From: Parietaria judaica | Lineage: Eukaryota > Streptophyta > Magnoliopsida > Rosales > Urticaceae | NCBI GenBank assembly: GCA_954871525.1 | Contig: OX940871.1 | Span: 186,001-250,000 of the forward strand | DNA: 64,000 bases | Direction: 5' to 3' | Shown: piece after piece, positions 12,769 through 23,590 of the stretch | How positions within the stretch are numbered: the stretch's first letter is position 1 | How the letters are laid out: each line of letters starts with the position of its first letter | Notes under the pieces: model-generated | Told to the model about the DNA's origin: nothing | The model's input: only the letters and a program-made list of their open reading frames with translations | The model's database searches: none | Position numbers and translations under genes: made by a program

Positions 12769-13648
12769 TCATTGGATCTTGAAGAGGGTCTTCAGTTTAG
12801 TGACCAGCCTCCAGTCTTCCTTGGACAGGTCCTCCTGAACATACGATAAGCGCGTTACAAACGACGTGGGTTGATATAAATTATGGAAGATTGAGAGTTC
12901 CAACTTACTTGGTAAGCTTTCAGCGCATCGATCGATTTTCTCGAGATGTGGCTGACAAGCTCGTCCTCGATCTCGAAATGCCTGCCATACATTTTCTGTT
13001 GTTCTTCGGGATCGCTGCCAACGATCTGCAAAAGAAACGGCCGTTAAAGTCCTTAAGAAGAGCTCCGGTCATGCTCTCGAAAGCAACGGCCGTTAAATTT
13101 TGTTTTTTGGTACCTTAATGGAGACTTGAGAGCCTTTCTTGGCAGTGTCGACATCTTCATTGTTTTTCTTTTTAATGGACGCGATCCGCCCGATATCGAT
13201 GAATTTCCTCTGAGGAATGCATATTGGACTCCCAACCTACACACAAACAAGAGGTACCAAAATGTTGTATACACTGAAATCTCATAGCAAACCAAAGTTC
13301 TTCGAAAAGTCGACGTATTATGCCAGATTTTAAATCATATGTAATGAAGTATGTGCATCGTAAGTGACTAAAGATTTAATGAAAACAAACGATGATAAAA
13401 ATTGAAGGGGAAATTTACTATAATTTACTATGTCCCTGTCAAGCGAGAATTTATTAGAGATTTCGATTAAAATAAAAAGAAGGGTAAGCGGTAGTACCTT
13501 CGCGATGCCCTCCAAAACATCAACTCCGAGAACAATTGGGTCCTTCGCTCTGAACACGCCGTTCGGTAATATCTTAAGAACGCAAGGGAACACCGCTTCA
13601 TCGGCCGCCTCCTTCTTCTTTTCCTCCTTGAGGTTCTTGATGTAGGCT
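12769..13648 (-). pseudogene. eIF5B C-terminal fragment, 5' truncated (left copy)
   Basis: Four exons on the minus strand encode about 151 residues of the C-terminal part of eukaryotic initiation factor 5B, the GTPase that joins ribosomal subunits. Exons: 13648-13498, 13236-13114, 13025-12909, 12834-12769 (TGA). Diagnostic stretches are NLKEEKKKEAADEAVFPCVL, DPIVLGVDVLEGIAK, GSDPEEQQKMYGRHFEIEDE and LVTKLKTLFKIQ. The G domain and domain II, which lie upstream in the roughly 1,200-residue protein, are absent, and no eIF5B-like sequence precedes the first exon. The remaining frame is open with good splice sites, but a product could not bind GTP. The large first intron carries a copy of the 170-bp dispersed repeat. 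Confidence 0.85.
13264..13440. repeat. About 170-bp dispersed repeat in eIF5B intron (left)
   Basis: Second copy of the block at 1277-1444, here inside the first preserved intron of the eIF5B fragment. It differs by small indels and scattered substitutions, so it predates the arms. Its outer border lies just downstream of an intact splice donor. Confidence 0.6.
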
Positions 13649-14779
13649 CTGAACGCAAGGGTTTTTACTATGTACATGCATTTCCGTTTTTCATAAACGA
13701 CATCATTTCTCTGCATCATTTCCGTTGTTCGCTTTTGTTTGCTTCGGTTCGCTCGTGTAAAAAGATTGGAAATAAGCCGTCACAGTTGACCACATTGGTT
13801 ACTTATACCATAAATATCTCTACATTGGATCAATTTAATATTTAATAGTACAAAATGATTTTGGATAAAATGTATACTATGATTTTACAAAAACGACAAC
13901 AATACGAAACTGACATATTCAAAGTCAGCCAATTTTAAGCCTAAAGTAAATGTTGTCCCTTTAAATTTTATTCCCTCTAACTGCTCACTGTCGTTTTAAC
14001 TTTAAACTTCGGTCGTTTCGATCTATCGTTTTCCATTTCTATCGTTTTTCTAAACAATTTCTGAAGCTTCGTTTCTCTAATAAATGTCGTTTTGTAAATT
14101 TATAATCCTTTCTCATTGATTGATTAAATATATTTTATTTTTTAAAACAGTTAATAGCCACATATGTATTGAAAGTTTTTATTTAAACAGTTAAGATTTC
14201 ATCAGCTTTTAGAAAAGAAAAATGTTTAAAATACTTGTAGAAGTTACACATTAGAAAAACAGTTAAATGGATTGAAAAATTTGACGAAATTTGAGAGAAG
14301 GAAAATATTATTGATACTCGAAACGTTTACAATTTACGTAAAAAAAAGTATTGGGTTTATAATTATATCATTAAGAGTATCAAGATATTAAGGTGGTGTT
14401 TGGTTAACTGGTTTGGGAAACCAGTTTTGCAATTTGGTTTGGAAAATCCGTCCAGTTTTGCAATTTGATTTGGGAAATCCGTCTGAAAGTTTGTTGATTG
14501 GGACTTCGTCTCCTTAACGCAAAAGATATGTACTTCTCCGGAACGAGATGGAGAATACGACATAAACTATATCGTTTGACGTAAACGACCAAGTACGGAA
14601 GAGTGGGCCAAAACAAGGAAAAGGCCCATTATCGAAATAAGCCCATTCGGCCATGGCGTCCAGATTCCAACATAAATAAATAGTGTTCGTTTTTTCTATA
14701 TATTAATTAAATTTATGACTAAAGTAGCTTATATTTTCTTTTTCTTATGCTTCTTAATCCCAATCTTAGCTTTAAAAAG

Positions 14780-14824
14780 AAAAGACCTTATCTTCGTTTT
14801 ATTGCGACGAAGATCTGGTCTTTT
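14780..14824. promoter_or_regulatory. Hairpin in 5' flank of M41-like gene (left copy)
   Basis: AAAAGACC and ATCTTCGT pair with ACGAAGAT and GGTCTTTT, interrupted only by an unpaired TT opposite CT, around a nine-base loop. It lies about 130 bases upstream of the ATG at 14951, so it may be promoter or 5' UTR. The inner stem and loop are kept in the diverged copy at 58425-58472. Confidence 0.5.
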
Positions 14825-14950
14825 AACCTCTAAAAATTAAAAATTGGAGCAAGAAAAAACAAAATATTAAGTAGTTTAACCGTAAATATTTATAAGTTCA
14901 TTTTGAGAGCTCGAGTTCTGGTTGTTGAAGCTTTCGGTCTCTCCATTTCC

Positions 14951-17900
14951 ATGGCGTTTGCTTCCTCGAACCTCGGAGCTCTCTCTCCCTCTCTCGTCGC
15001 AACCAGCCCCTTCCCTCGCTTCGCCTTCCGATTCCCGCCATCGCCGCGAAGAGTCGTCCCGCGACGAGCGCTCCGAGAGTGGAACGAGTACGAGGAAGCT
15101 CTCAAGCGCAAGGACCTCGCCCAAGCCCTAAAGTTCCTCAATTCCGTCGAAGACGACGAGGAGCTCGGAATCGATTCCTTCAGAGGATCGGGGAATCGAG
15201 ATTGGGAGGTTTTGGACACTTGCTTGAACGCCGATGATATGAGACTCGTCGCCAACGCCTATGGCTTCCTCAAGAGCAGAGGGTTTCTCCCCTTCTTCGG
15301 CAAGTTCAGGAATATCGGTAAATGTTGCTACTTTCTATCCACTCTTCTGTTGCCATTGATCACTGAGTTTAGATATAGCAATTTGTTCGGTATATCCGGT
15401 TTTCGGTTTAGAAAGTTGTTCAAGCTCAGAACTTTAGTGCTATAGAGGAACCGAACCGAGAAACCCGATTTGAGAAGATGAATGACGGGTAGGTTATTAT
15501 TTGCCATTGATGATCTTGGTCACTAAGTAGAGTATATCCGGTTTTCGGTTTAGATTCGGTTTACATTATCCGTTGTTTCTTTCATCCATTGTTTTGTTGC
15601 CATTGATGATCTTGGTCACTGAGTAGAGTATAGGTCTAACAATTTATTCGGTATATCCGGTTTTCGATATATTCAGTTTTCGTTCGGATTACGGGTTTTA
15701 TGATTACCCCGTGTATCGACATATATAGCAGTTTCGAAAGCTATTCAAGCTCATAGCTTCAAACCGATGCCAGAATTATTTAGAAACCCGATTCGAGAAG
15801 ATGAATTACGTGTAGGTTAATGATCGAATAATTTATGATGGTGGAGAAGTCCCCAAAATATCCGATTTAAGTCGTATAGATAGTAAAGTTATGGGAAGAG
15901 ATCGAACGTGTCACGGACATTTGAAACATCATTTTGGCAGTAGAGAAACAAAAGCAGAAGTAAAGAGATAACGACATGGGAATTTTACGCTGTGATCGGA
16001 AAATGAGCTACAATGATGAGACAAAGAGAGCTAAAAAGATAAACGACGGCTTGATTATTGTATGTCTCCGAAAACGCCAATTATAGGCCTATCGGTCCGA
16101 TCCCTCCACTCCACCAAGGAGCTCCTAAAATACCCCATAAATGTATGCCGTACCGTAGAGTTTAAAAAACGGGCCCAGCCAAGGAATCGGATTCGGGTCA
16201 CAAACTCAAACATTTAAAATAGCATTTTCGCAGGTGTACTACCTTTTTTTAATGGGTGTGCTCTATTTACCAAATAAACCATTAATTGCCAATGAATTAT
16301 ATGGTTGCTTTGTTATAGAAAATCTTTATTAATCAATTCTAAGTCGAGTAAATATTTGAATATGGAACTTATTGTTAATCGATTTCTGCAGTTTTGGAGG
16401 GACCAAGAAATGTCACACCAGATGTCTTGAAGGACTCGACGGGTTTAGAAGGTACTCCAAATTTTACGTTTTTTCCATTATCGTCTTCTTTGCAATATTA
16501 AGTGCCAAAGATACTTCCTTAGCCTTTTATGCTTAACTTGATCTTTTCCTCGTTATCCAGCTGAAAAATTCGCTCCGAGAAAATGGGGTGTTTCGGGAAG
16601 TTCTCAGCTTGCTTTGGTCGCGATCCTCGGTGGAACGTCATATCTTTTCTCGCAAGGCATCGATATAAGGACTAACCTTGCAGTTGTAATTTCTCTGGCG
16701 TTTATCGATTCTATTTTTCTCGGAGGGTGTTGTTTAGCTCAACTCACAAGTTATTGGCCCCCGTATAGAACTAGAATCCTAGTACATGAAGCCGGCCATC
16801 TCTTAATCGGTAAGCATTACATTATGATCGTTGAATCATATAACAAAATGCAAACTCGGTGTTTTATTCAATTGAATTTTATTATTTTCCTTGACAAATA
16901 ATACTTAGTGGTGAGACCAAGACCGGGTACTGGGCTTTTGGATCATTTTCGGCCGGGTCCCAGTCTTTTTAGCCGCCCAAAACCGGGCCCAATCCCAATT
17001 TAAAAAGAAGTCCGCTTTTTGAATTTTTTGCAAAAAACCGGGACTGGGCTGAAAACCGGGCGTTTCAGCTTTTTAATAGTATTTTTTAATAGAACCCTAA
17101 AGCTAAAACTATAATAAATTAATGAAAAATCAGAATATACTAAAACTAGGCTGGAAACTGGGATGGCCCGGTTCTCGGACCGAAACCGGGCTTAGGGAGT
17201 AATTATTACACCCCTACTCTGATCGTGATTAAGCAAGTAAACTTATGTTGATAACAAATTTTGTCGACATTTTGCAGCTTACTTAATGGGTTGTCCGATC
17301 CGCGGTGTCATTTTAGACCCAATCGTTGCAATTCAAATGGGAATTCAAGGGCAGGTATTATAAATCAGAACTATCTATTCTAAACCGTTAACTAAGAACA
17401 CAGTTTACGGAGAGCCTAAAACCGAAAAGGGCCAATCGGAACGCTATCCAAATTATTACGTGGAGAATGAAAGATTTAGAATTAAGAGTAACAAGGCTGA
17501 CATGAAGAATGTGTTTTAGGCAGGAACTCAGTTTTGGGATGAGAAAATGGCGAACGACTTAGCTGACGGACGATTAGATGGTACGGCATTTGACAGGTGC
17601 GTCTCACTATCTATCCCGGTATTTCGGGAATTTTCACTACCTTTTTTTTTTGTTGTTAAAATTCAATTCTAGTGCCGTGATTTTTAAAACCGGTTTTAAT
17701 ACAAATCTCCCAAACCAAGTACAAATGAGTGAAATGAAACCAGGTACTGTATGGTCCTTTTCGCCGGAATTGCCGCTGAGGCTCTTATCTACGGGGAAGC
17801 TGAGGGCGGAGAAAACGGCGAAAACCTCTTCAAAAAGGCCTGTTCTTTGCTTCAACCCGCATTGTCAATCACCGAGGTATCACTTAAGTCGAATAAATTA

Positions 17901-18122
17901 TTGCACATTTTTATTTTTCTTCAACCAATAGTATTAAGTTTCGGATTCCGAATTTCCATTTGTAAGATGTCGAATCAAGCGAGATGGTCTCTTCTTCAAT
18001 CCTACAATCTTCTGAAATGGCACCGACGAGCTCATCGTGCTGCCGTTAAAGCCTTGCAGAGTCGCTGCACTTTAAGCGTCGTGATTCGGAGAATTGAGGA
18101 TGCCATGGCAGCAAGTAGATGA
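14951..18122 (+). CDS. Plastid M41-like (FtsH-like) metalloprotease without AAA domain (left copy)
   Basis: Seven exons join into 372 codons with all phases and GT-AG sites correct: 14951-15317, 16392-16451, 16561-16809, 17278-17354, 17520-17596, 17744-17876, 17967-18122. The ATG of MAFASSNLGAL opens a serine/arginine-rich leader typical of chloroplast transit peptides. Two hydrophobic segments follow (SSQLALVAILGGTSYLF and NLAVVISLAFIDSIFLGG), then the zinc motif HEAGH at about 218-222 and a helical C-terminal part (CMVLFAGIAAEALIYGEAEG). The M41 peptidase part of FtsH is present but the AAA ATPase module is not. From memory this resembles Arabidopsis VIR3 and the At5g27290 product, thylakoid proteins of this kind. 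Expected role: ATP-independent plastid membrane protease or chaperone-like factor. Intron 1 is enlarged by internal repeats and intron 3 carries a MITE-like insert. Confidence 0.88.
15515..16021. repeat. M41 intron-1 segment, source copy (left)
   Basis: This 507-base part of intron 1 of the M41-like gene recurs almost unchanged (one deleted base noticed) at 20078-20583, just behind the DUF1640 gene. The segment itself contains nested short repeats of TATCCGGTTTTCGG. Confidence 0.85.
16916..17216. mobile_element. MITE-like insert in intron 3 of M41-like gene (left)
   Basis: The ends read TAGTGGTG and CACCCCTA, an imperfect terminal inverted repeat (7 of 8), and the interior is full of CCGGG/CTGGGC motifs unlike the AT-rich intron. 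This resembles short non-autonomous hAT-type elements with TAGGGGTG ends. I find no clean 8-bp target duplication. The related stretch 60538-60840 in the paralogous gene means it inserted before the paralogs split. Confidence 0.42.
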
Positions 18123-18539
18123 AATGTGAAAAATTAGGTGTATATTAACTTTAATATATCTATAAGGTAAATGTATACACCTAATTAAATGTAAAAAATA
18201 GTCTTGAGTTGTATATATCCCATTTGATTATTTGCGGTAAAAGTACCTAAAAATAAATAAAAGTTGTGTCATTTTTTTATTTTTAACTTTTGCCGCTCAT
18301 TTATTTTTATCATTATTGGATACCAAAGTAAAAACACTGTAGTTTCTACAGTGACAATTTGCCAAATTAACAAGTCACAACTGCTGGCCTTCTAACGTTA
18401 ACATTTGCTCTCTCTCTTTTCTCTTTTTCCTAGAAAATTAAAAACAAAAAACAAAGTATGGTGTATGTGTTGGGTTTTCGATTCCAACTTGTGCAGATTA
18501 ACTAACTATGGTGTATTTTTTGTTTCATGGAGATGGCTG

Positions 18540-18729
18540 GTGAAGGGAAAGAATCGGATATTGAGTTCGATTAATATTGTTCATGTGAAATTAGAATCGG
18601 ATATTGAGTTCGATTAATATTGTTCATGTGAAAAGTGAAGGGAAAGAATCGGATATTGAGTTCGATTAATATTGTTCATGTGAAATTAGAATCGGATATT
18701 GAGTTCGATTAATATTGTTCATGTGAAAA
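18540..18729. repeat. 95-bp tandem duplication (left)
   Basis: Two head-to-tail 95-base units (18540-18634 and 18635-18729), each itself two unequal copies of a 43-52 base motif starting GAATCGGATATTGAGTTC. It lies in the spacer downstream of the M41-like gene. The units look identical, so the duplication is recent. Confidence 0.9.
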
Positions 18730-18840
18730 GCTTCGACTCTTTTACTTTTTTCAGCAATAAACCCGAGAGCTTTAACTGTATTAGCTCTTCACGATGATCG
18801 GAATATTTAGGCTAAATTTCATATTTGCTTGGTAATTTTC

Positions 18841-19015
18841 CCCTTTTAACTTATAATTTTCCCTCATTTTTACTCCAGATTATACGTACTCATCCCAATT
18901 TTATTGACTTTATCCAAAAGTAGAAGTGGCAATTCAATGGGATTGGTTGGCCACTCCGATGGACGCGAAGCTTCTCTGGATGAGTAATTGCTTCACCAGA
19001 ACCAAGCTCGGAAAT
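18841..19015. repeat. Truncated extra copy of RRM-gene first exon (left)
   Basis: This 175-base block repeats at 19218-19392 and includes the same ATG (18959) and first codons (MDAKLLWM, then CFTRTKLG). In this copy the frame leaves the RRM-gene sequence after about 30 codons and soon stops, so it is a dead 5' duplicate. Confidence 0.75.
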
Positions 19016-19335
19016 CTTCCATCTCTGTTATCTTCTTCTTCCTTTGGGGCGGATCTATTTCACAACTAAGGCGGAACTCCCAACGCAAATTCTAAATTTG
19101 ATGTCGAACACGTCATATATATACAGGGGCGGATCTATAACATCGCATAAGGGTGCTGTAGCCTAAAGTTTTCGTTTAAAAAAAATATCTTAAATTTTAA
19201 GTTATTTCAATATTTTACCCTTTTAACTTATAATTTTCTCTCATTTTTACTCTAGATTATACGTACTCATCCCAATTTTATTGACTTTATCCAAAAGTAG
19301 AAGTGGCAATTCAATGGGATTGGTTGGCCACTCCG

Positions 19336-19823
19336 ATGGACGCGAAGCTTCTCTGGATGAGCAATTGCTTCACCAGAACCAAGCTCGGAAATCCTCCATT
19401 TGGGTTATCATCTTCTTCCTCTGGGATCTCTTCACCTTTGAGTTTGAGTTGCAGACATGGTTGTCGCTCTCCGGTCATGGCTTCTTCTTCCGCAAATCCT
19501 TCTACGAAGCTTTACGTCAGTGGTTAGTTAGTTAGTTATCATCTTCCAAAAAGTAAAACATTACGAGGATTTATTGGCTCATATTGTTGATTTTAATATT
19601 TTGATGGTGAAAATACCTATGTTATTGACTTTAGTGCAACTAAGTACGAGTAAATAATAATTAATTGTCTCTTTTGCGCAACAGTTGTTGTTTTACGGGA
19701 TTATTATGAATCTTAACAAAGATCAACTATGACATTAGGGAAATATTGGTTGTAAACAAAGTGCTAAGATTAATATCCTTGGATGTGCAGGGCTATCGTT
19801 CCGTTCCACGGAGGAGAGTTTAT
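19336..19823 (+). pseudogene. Organellar-type RRM RNA-binding protein, 5' fragment (left)
   Basis: Exon 1 (19336-19522) codes MDAKLLWM, a serine-rich leader, then ANPSTKLYVSG. Exon 2 (from 19791, after a good AG) continues LSFRSTEESL. The junction rebuilds the start of an RNA-recognition motif with the RNP2 signature LYVSGLSF. From memory the layout matches small organelle RRM proteins of plants, which bind chloroplast or mitochondrial transcripts. After ESL (about 19823) the reading frame no longer resembles an RRM, and the RNP1 half of the domain is absent. So it is a 5' fragment, not a working gene. The first exon is partly duplicated upstream. Confidence 0.7.
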
Positions 19824-20077
19824 ATTTTCATTACAGATACTATATTTTTGCAATCATACCACCGAGGAACCAAATACGGATTCAAGCACCAAGCCACGAG
19901 CTACGTAGAACCCAAAAACCAAAATGATGTCAAATATGGATAAAAATACAATTCTTCATTTTATAATTTTATCCCATACTACATAGCCTTAGATATAAAA
20001 TTTGAATTTCATTTAGAAAACGAAAATGCTACATATCCGTTGTTTACATTATCCGTTGTTTCTTTCATCCATTGTTT

Positions 20078-20583
20078 CTTGGTCACTAAGTAGAGTATAT
20101 CCGGTTTTCGGTTTAGATTCGGTTTACATTATCCGTTGTTTCTTTCATCCATTGTTTTGTTGCCATTGATGATCTTGGTCACTGAGTAGAGTATAGGTCT
20201 AACAATTTATTCGGTATATCCGGTTTTCGATATATTCAGTTTTCGTTCGGATTACGGGTTTTATGATTACCCCGTGTATCGACATATATAGCAGTTTCGA
20301 AAGCTATTCAAGCTCATAGCTTCAAACCGATGCCAGAATTATTTAGAAACCCGATTCGAGAAGATGAATTACGTGTAGGTTAATGATCGAATAATTTATG
20401 ATGGTGGAGAAGCCCCAAAATATCCGATTTAAGTCGTATAGATAGTAAAGTTATGGGAAGAGATCGAACGTGTCACGGACATTTGAAACATCATTTTGGC
20501 AGTAGAGAAACAAAAGCAGAAGTAAAGAGATAACGACATGGGAATTTTACGCTGTGATCGGAAAATGAGCTACAATGATGAGA
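20078..20583. repeat. M41 intron-1 segment, transposed copy behind DUF1640 gene (left)
   Basis: Same orientation as 15515-16021. It ends 58 bases downstream of the stop codon of the minus-strand DUF1640-like gene, so it would form that gene's 3' UTR and terminator region. The M41 exons were not copied. Confidence 0.85.
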
Positions 20584-20640
20584 AACGGAGAATGTGGAGC
20601 AGGAAGACGATATTGAAGCTTTGCTAAAGAACGACGACGT

Positions 20641-21574
20641 CTACTGCATTATGCGCCATACGCAACCCACGACCGCAGAAATCGACGCCAGAGTTGCAAA
20701 GCCGTATTTTATAAGCTCGAATTTCGCTGCTTCCAATCTTGCCCTTAAATCATGATTATCCTGATGTTTATGCAACAGTTATGAATTAACGAGAGAACGT
20801 ATCACGAGGTAAACGAAAGAAGAAAGATGGTGGTCAGGGTTTCTTACCCGATCCATGTTACTCTGGAGTTGCCCTATGTCACTCTTAATTGTAATTTGCA
20901 TCTTCTCCAGGTTGGTCTGCATGTTGATCTGCATCTTCTCCATTTCACCTCGCAGTTTCTCAATCTCAAGTTGCAATAACGAGAAATGTTGATCCTGCAA
21001 CATTTTTTAATGAATAATAACTCCAAAAGCATAGCTAGAAAGGAAATTGAGATCAAGACATATGTGAAACCAGAAATAAACGTTTACATGTTGATAACCA
21101 CTTTAAAGAAAAAAACTAAAAATAAATATCTGTTTGTTCTGAACTTCTGATTTGAATATGGACAAACTAGCTTCTTGCATCATTTCACTCTACAAAATGA
21201 AATAGAAACCCGGTCAGCTAAATATTAATAGAAAAACAAGCATAATAATACAACTCCGTCGCTTACCTTCTGCATATCCGACTTCGAAACTAACGAGCGC
21301 GAAACCTCGATTATTACACTAGTAATCGCCTCTGCCTGTTTCAATGTCACGCCTTCATTCTCTAGTTTCTTTACCTATATCAATACAAAAATCAAAAAAA
21401 AAAATTTGATACACGAAATTTGTTGAAGCTAAACTTTCTCGCGAATGGCGATCAATTAAATTTCAAAGACATTACCAGCGCTAATGTATCGAAGAGATGC
21501 ATCGGATTTTCGCTCGGTTTCGCCAGCTGAGACATAGACCGAGAACCCAATTTCCTGAAAGCCGAAGCGGCCAT
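20641..21574 (-). CDS. DUF1640 / FMP32-MCUR1-like mitochondrial coiled-coil protein (left copy)
   Basis: Five exons on the minus strand (21574-21476, 21374-21267, 21189-21130, 20994-20848, 20760-20641) give 177 residues. A basic, Ser-rich N-terminus (MAASAFRKLGSRSMSQLAK) suggests a mitochondrial presequence. The middle is the family core (HLFDTLALVKKLENEGVTLK, then EAITSVIIEVSRSLV), followed by a coiled coil rich in Lys, Glu and Met, and a C-terminal membrane segment (YGFATLASISAVVGCVW). Relatives are inner-membrane proteins linked to calcium-uniporter regulation or respiratory assembly. One flaw: the intron after exon 3 starts with AT, not GT (21129-21128). An alternative in-frame donor 15 bases earlier would drop five residues. 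Whether it makes normal protein is therefore open. Confidence 0.78.
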
Positions 21575-21779
21575 TGTCCCGAGAATCTCTACAAAACAAC
21601 AACAGAGAATCAATCTAATGCATTCATTGAACAACATATCAGCATCTGAAAACAAAGAAAAAATAATATACAATATGCAATAGCATGAATTTCAAAGAGC
21701 TGAATATACAAATGAAAAAAGCCTATTAATTAACCAAAAAAGCCCATAAACTAATTAAGTAATCAACCAAGAAAAAATC

Positions 21780-22395
21780 AACCAATCTGATAATCAAGTA
21801 ATCAACCCTAAATCTGATAATCAAGTAATCAAAACTGAAAACGAAAAACGTAAACCCTAAATCTGATAATCAAGTAATCAACCGATAAACATCTGAGAAT
21901 CAATCAGAGAATCAACCAATCTGATAATCAACCCTAAATCTGATAATCAAGTAATCAAAACTGAAAACGAAAAACGTAAACCCTAAATCTGATAATCAAG
22001 TAATCAACCGATAAACAACTGAGAATCAATTCAGAGAATCAACCAATGTGATAATCAACCCTAAATCTGATAATCAAGAATCAAAACTGAAAACGAAAAA
22101 CGTAAACCCTAAATATCAACCGATAAACAACTGAGAATCAATCAGAGAATCAACCAATCTGACAATCAACCCTAAATCTGATAATCAAGAATCAAAACTG
22201 AAAACGAAAAACGTAAACCCTAAATCTGATAATCAACCGATAAACAACTGAGAATCAACCGATAAATCAACCAAGAATCAATCAGAGAATCAACCGATAG
22301 AATCAGTCAGAGAATCAACCGATAAACAACTGAGAATCAATCAGAGAATCGACCAAGAATCAACCGATAAACAACTGAGAATCAGAAGAAAACCC
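21780..22395. repeat. Minisatellite with telobox motifs in 5' region of DUF1640 gene (left)
   Basis: About 600 bases made of interleaved copies of two motifs, on this strand CCGATAAACAACTGAGAATC and AAACCCTAAATCTGATAATC, in higher-order units of roughly 110-130 bases. The AAACCCTAA parts equal the plant telobox. It lies between the GC/CT-rich leader (22400-22500) and the start codon, in a position suited to a 5' UTR intron. Confidence 0.85.
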
Positions 22396-22544
22396 TAACC
22401 TTAAGTCGCCGAGGGAAGCTGGCTGCGAAGGCGAACGGCGAGCTGCGAACGGCGAGAACGGTTCGAGAGAGAGAGGAGGCTGTGCGAGAGGAGAGAGAGA
22501 TACGGCCCTTTAAGAGAGGAGGCTGTGCGAGAGGAAAGAGAGAT

Positions 22545-22792
22545 ACGACCCTTTAACTAGTAAACGACCCTTTAAAAAACGACCCTTTAACTAGTAAACG
22601 ACCCTTTAAAAAACGACCCTTTAACTAGTAACCATAAACCTTACACTTTTCTTCTTCTTCTTCCAGGTTTGATATCTAAAGCTGACAAGTATCTTTGGTA
22701 AGTTCTATTGGTTAATTCACTCTCTTTTGGGAATTTTTCTTTGTAGTTCCCTTTAACTAGTAAACGACCCTTTAGCTAGTAAACGACCCTTT
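22545..22792. repeat. ACGACCCTTTAACTAGTAA tandem array (left)
   Basis: Short head-to-tail copies of ACGACCCTTT joined by AACTAGTAA or AAAAA, in two blocks (22545-22640 and 22749-22792), directly upstream of the presumed DUF1640 transcription start. A neighbouring 40-base CT/GA-rich duplication (GAGAGAGGAGGCTGTGCGAG) lies at about 22470-22545. Confidence 0.85.
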
Positions 22793-22898
22793 TCGCACAA
22801 AGATAATCATTAAATAGCAAATAAAATACAACAATCGATGAATATCTCTGTTTTATTATGTTTTCCGAAATGAGCTCGGTTTTCTTCCGTTGAATAGC

Positions 22899-23590
22899 TG
22901 GACAGATGAAGGATCATGAGCCAGATGTTTTTCTCTATTTTCCTTAACCTTCCCCTTATAGGGTCTCTCTCTCTTTTTCGGGACTTTTTCCTCTGTTTTT
23001 CCGAACCCTTACAAAATGAGGCTTATCTTGCCTTTTATAGAGTTTACAATGCCTTCCCCTCGCATCTTTCCCGCCTTTTTTCTCTTTAATCATTCACTCT
23101 CTGACGTGATTTGAGGGCAGCAGGGTTAATCCTTGCTTTATGTCACTTCCGAGCAGGCTGCCGTTATGGGTATGTGTGCCTCATTAAATGCGCGTCCCGT
23201 CCGCCATCATTCGGCTCTGCAAGCCTCGTCGCTGGTGCTCTCGTCGAGTGAGTAGGTCGGCTTCATTAAATGCACGTCTCGTCAAGGGTCATTCGGCTCT
23301 GTATAATCATCATGACGAAATTCCTCGTCGAGTGTGATGGGACGCTTCATCGCAACTTGCTTTTGTGTGGTTGTGCTTCCTCGCGATCGAACCTCCTCGG
23401 GGATAATCCCCCTCGCGGTTGAACTTCCTCGGGGATAATCCCCCTCGCGGTGATGAAGTTCCTCGGGGATAATCCTCGTCGGGGATAATCCCCCTCGGGT
23501 GATGAAGTTCCTCGCCTCCTTTCGTGTCGTTTGTGGGCAAAACGACACGAGTTATGTTGAGGATGGATTTGACCAAATCCGACCTTAACA
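22899..23590 (-). mobile_element. LTR-like element (candidate solo LTR)
   Basis: On the minus strand it starts TGTTAAGGTCGGATTTGG and ends CATCTGTCCA, as LTRs do (TG...CA). A CTATAAAAGG TATA box sits at 23031-23040. The flanks are GCTAA before and GCTAT after, a four-of-five match to a target duplication. No gag-pol or second LTR is seen. Four copies of GGGGATAATC (23399, 23431, 23465, 23481) lie in the putative U3. Only 22899-23002 is part of the inverted repeat. Confidence 0.5.

Larger units (their letters stand above)
1..23002. repeat. Left arm of giant inverted repeat
   Basis: This whole stretch is the reverse complement of 24077-47086. Left position x pairs with 47079 minus x inside about 5737, with 47081 minus x further out, and with 47087 minus x beyond the AT tract near 420. 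Every exon, intron and spacer has its mirror. Differences I found: an AT tract near 413-437 (three units shorter here), a poly-A at 5719-5734 (16 versus 18), AT tracts near 9239 and 9343 that differ by one unit in opposite directions, and substitutions at 6651 (A here, C in the mirror) and 10194 (T here, C in the mirror). The window begins inside the arm, so its outer end is not seen. Confidence 0.97.

Noticed and set aside
18540..22792. CRISPR-like arrays
   Set aside because: Repeats here are head-to-tail minisatellites without unique spacers, in a plant nuclear context.
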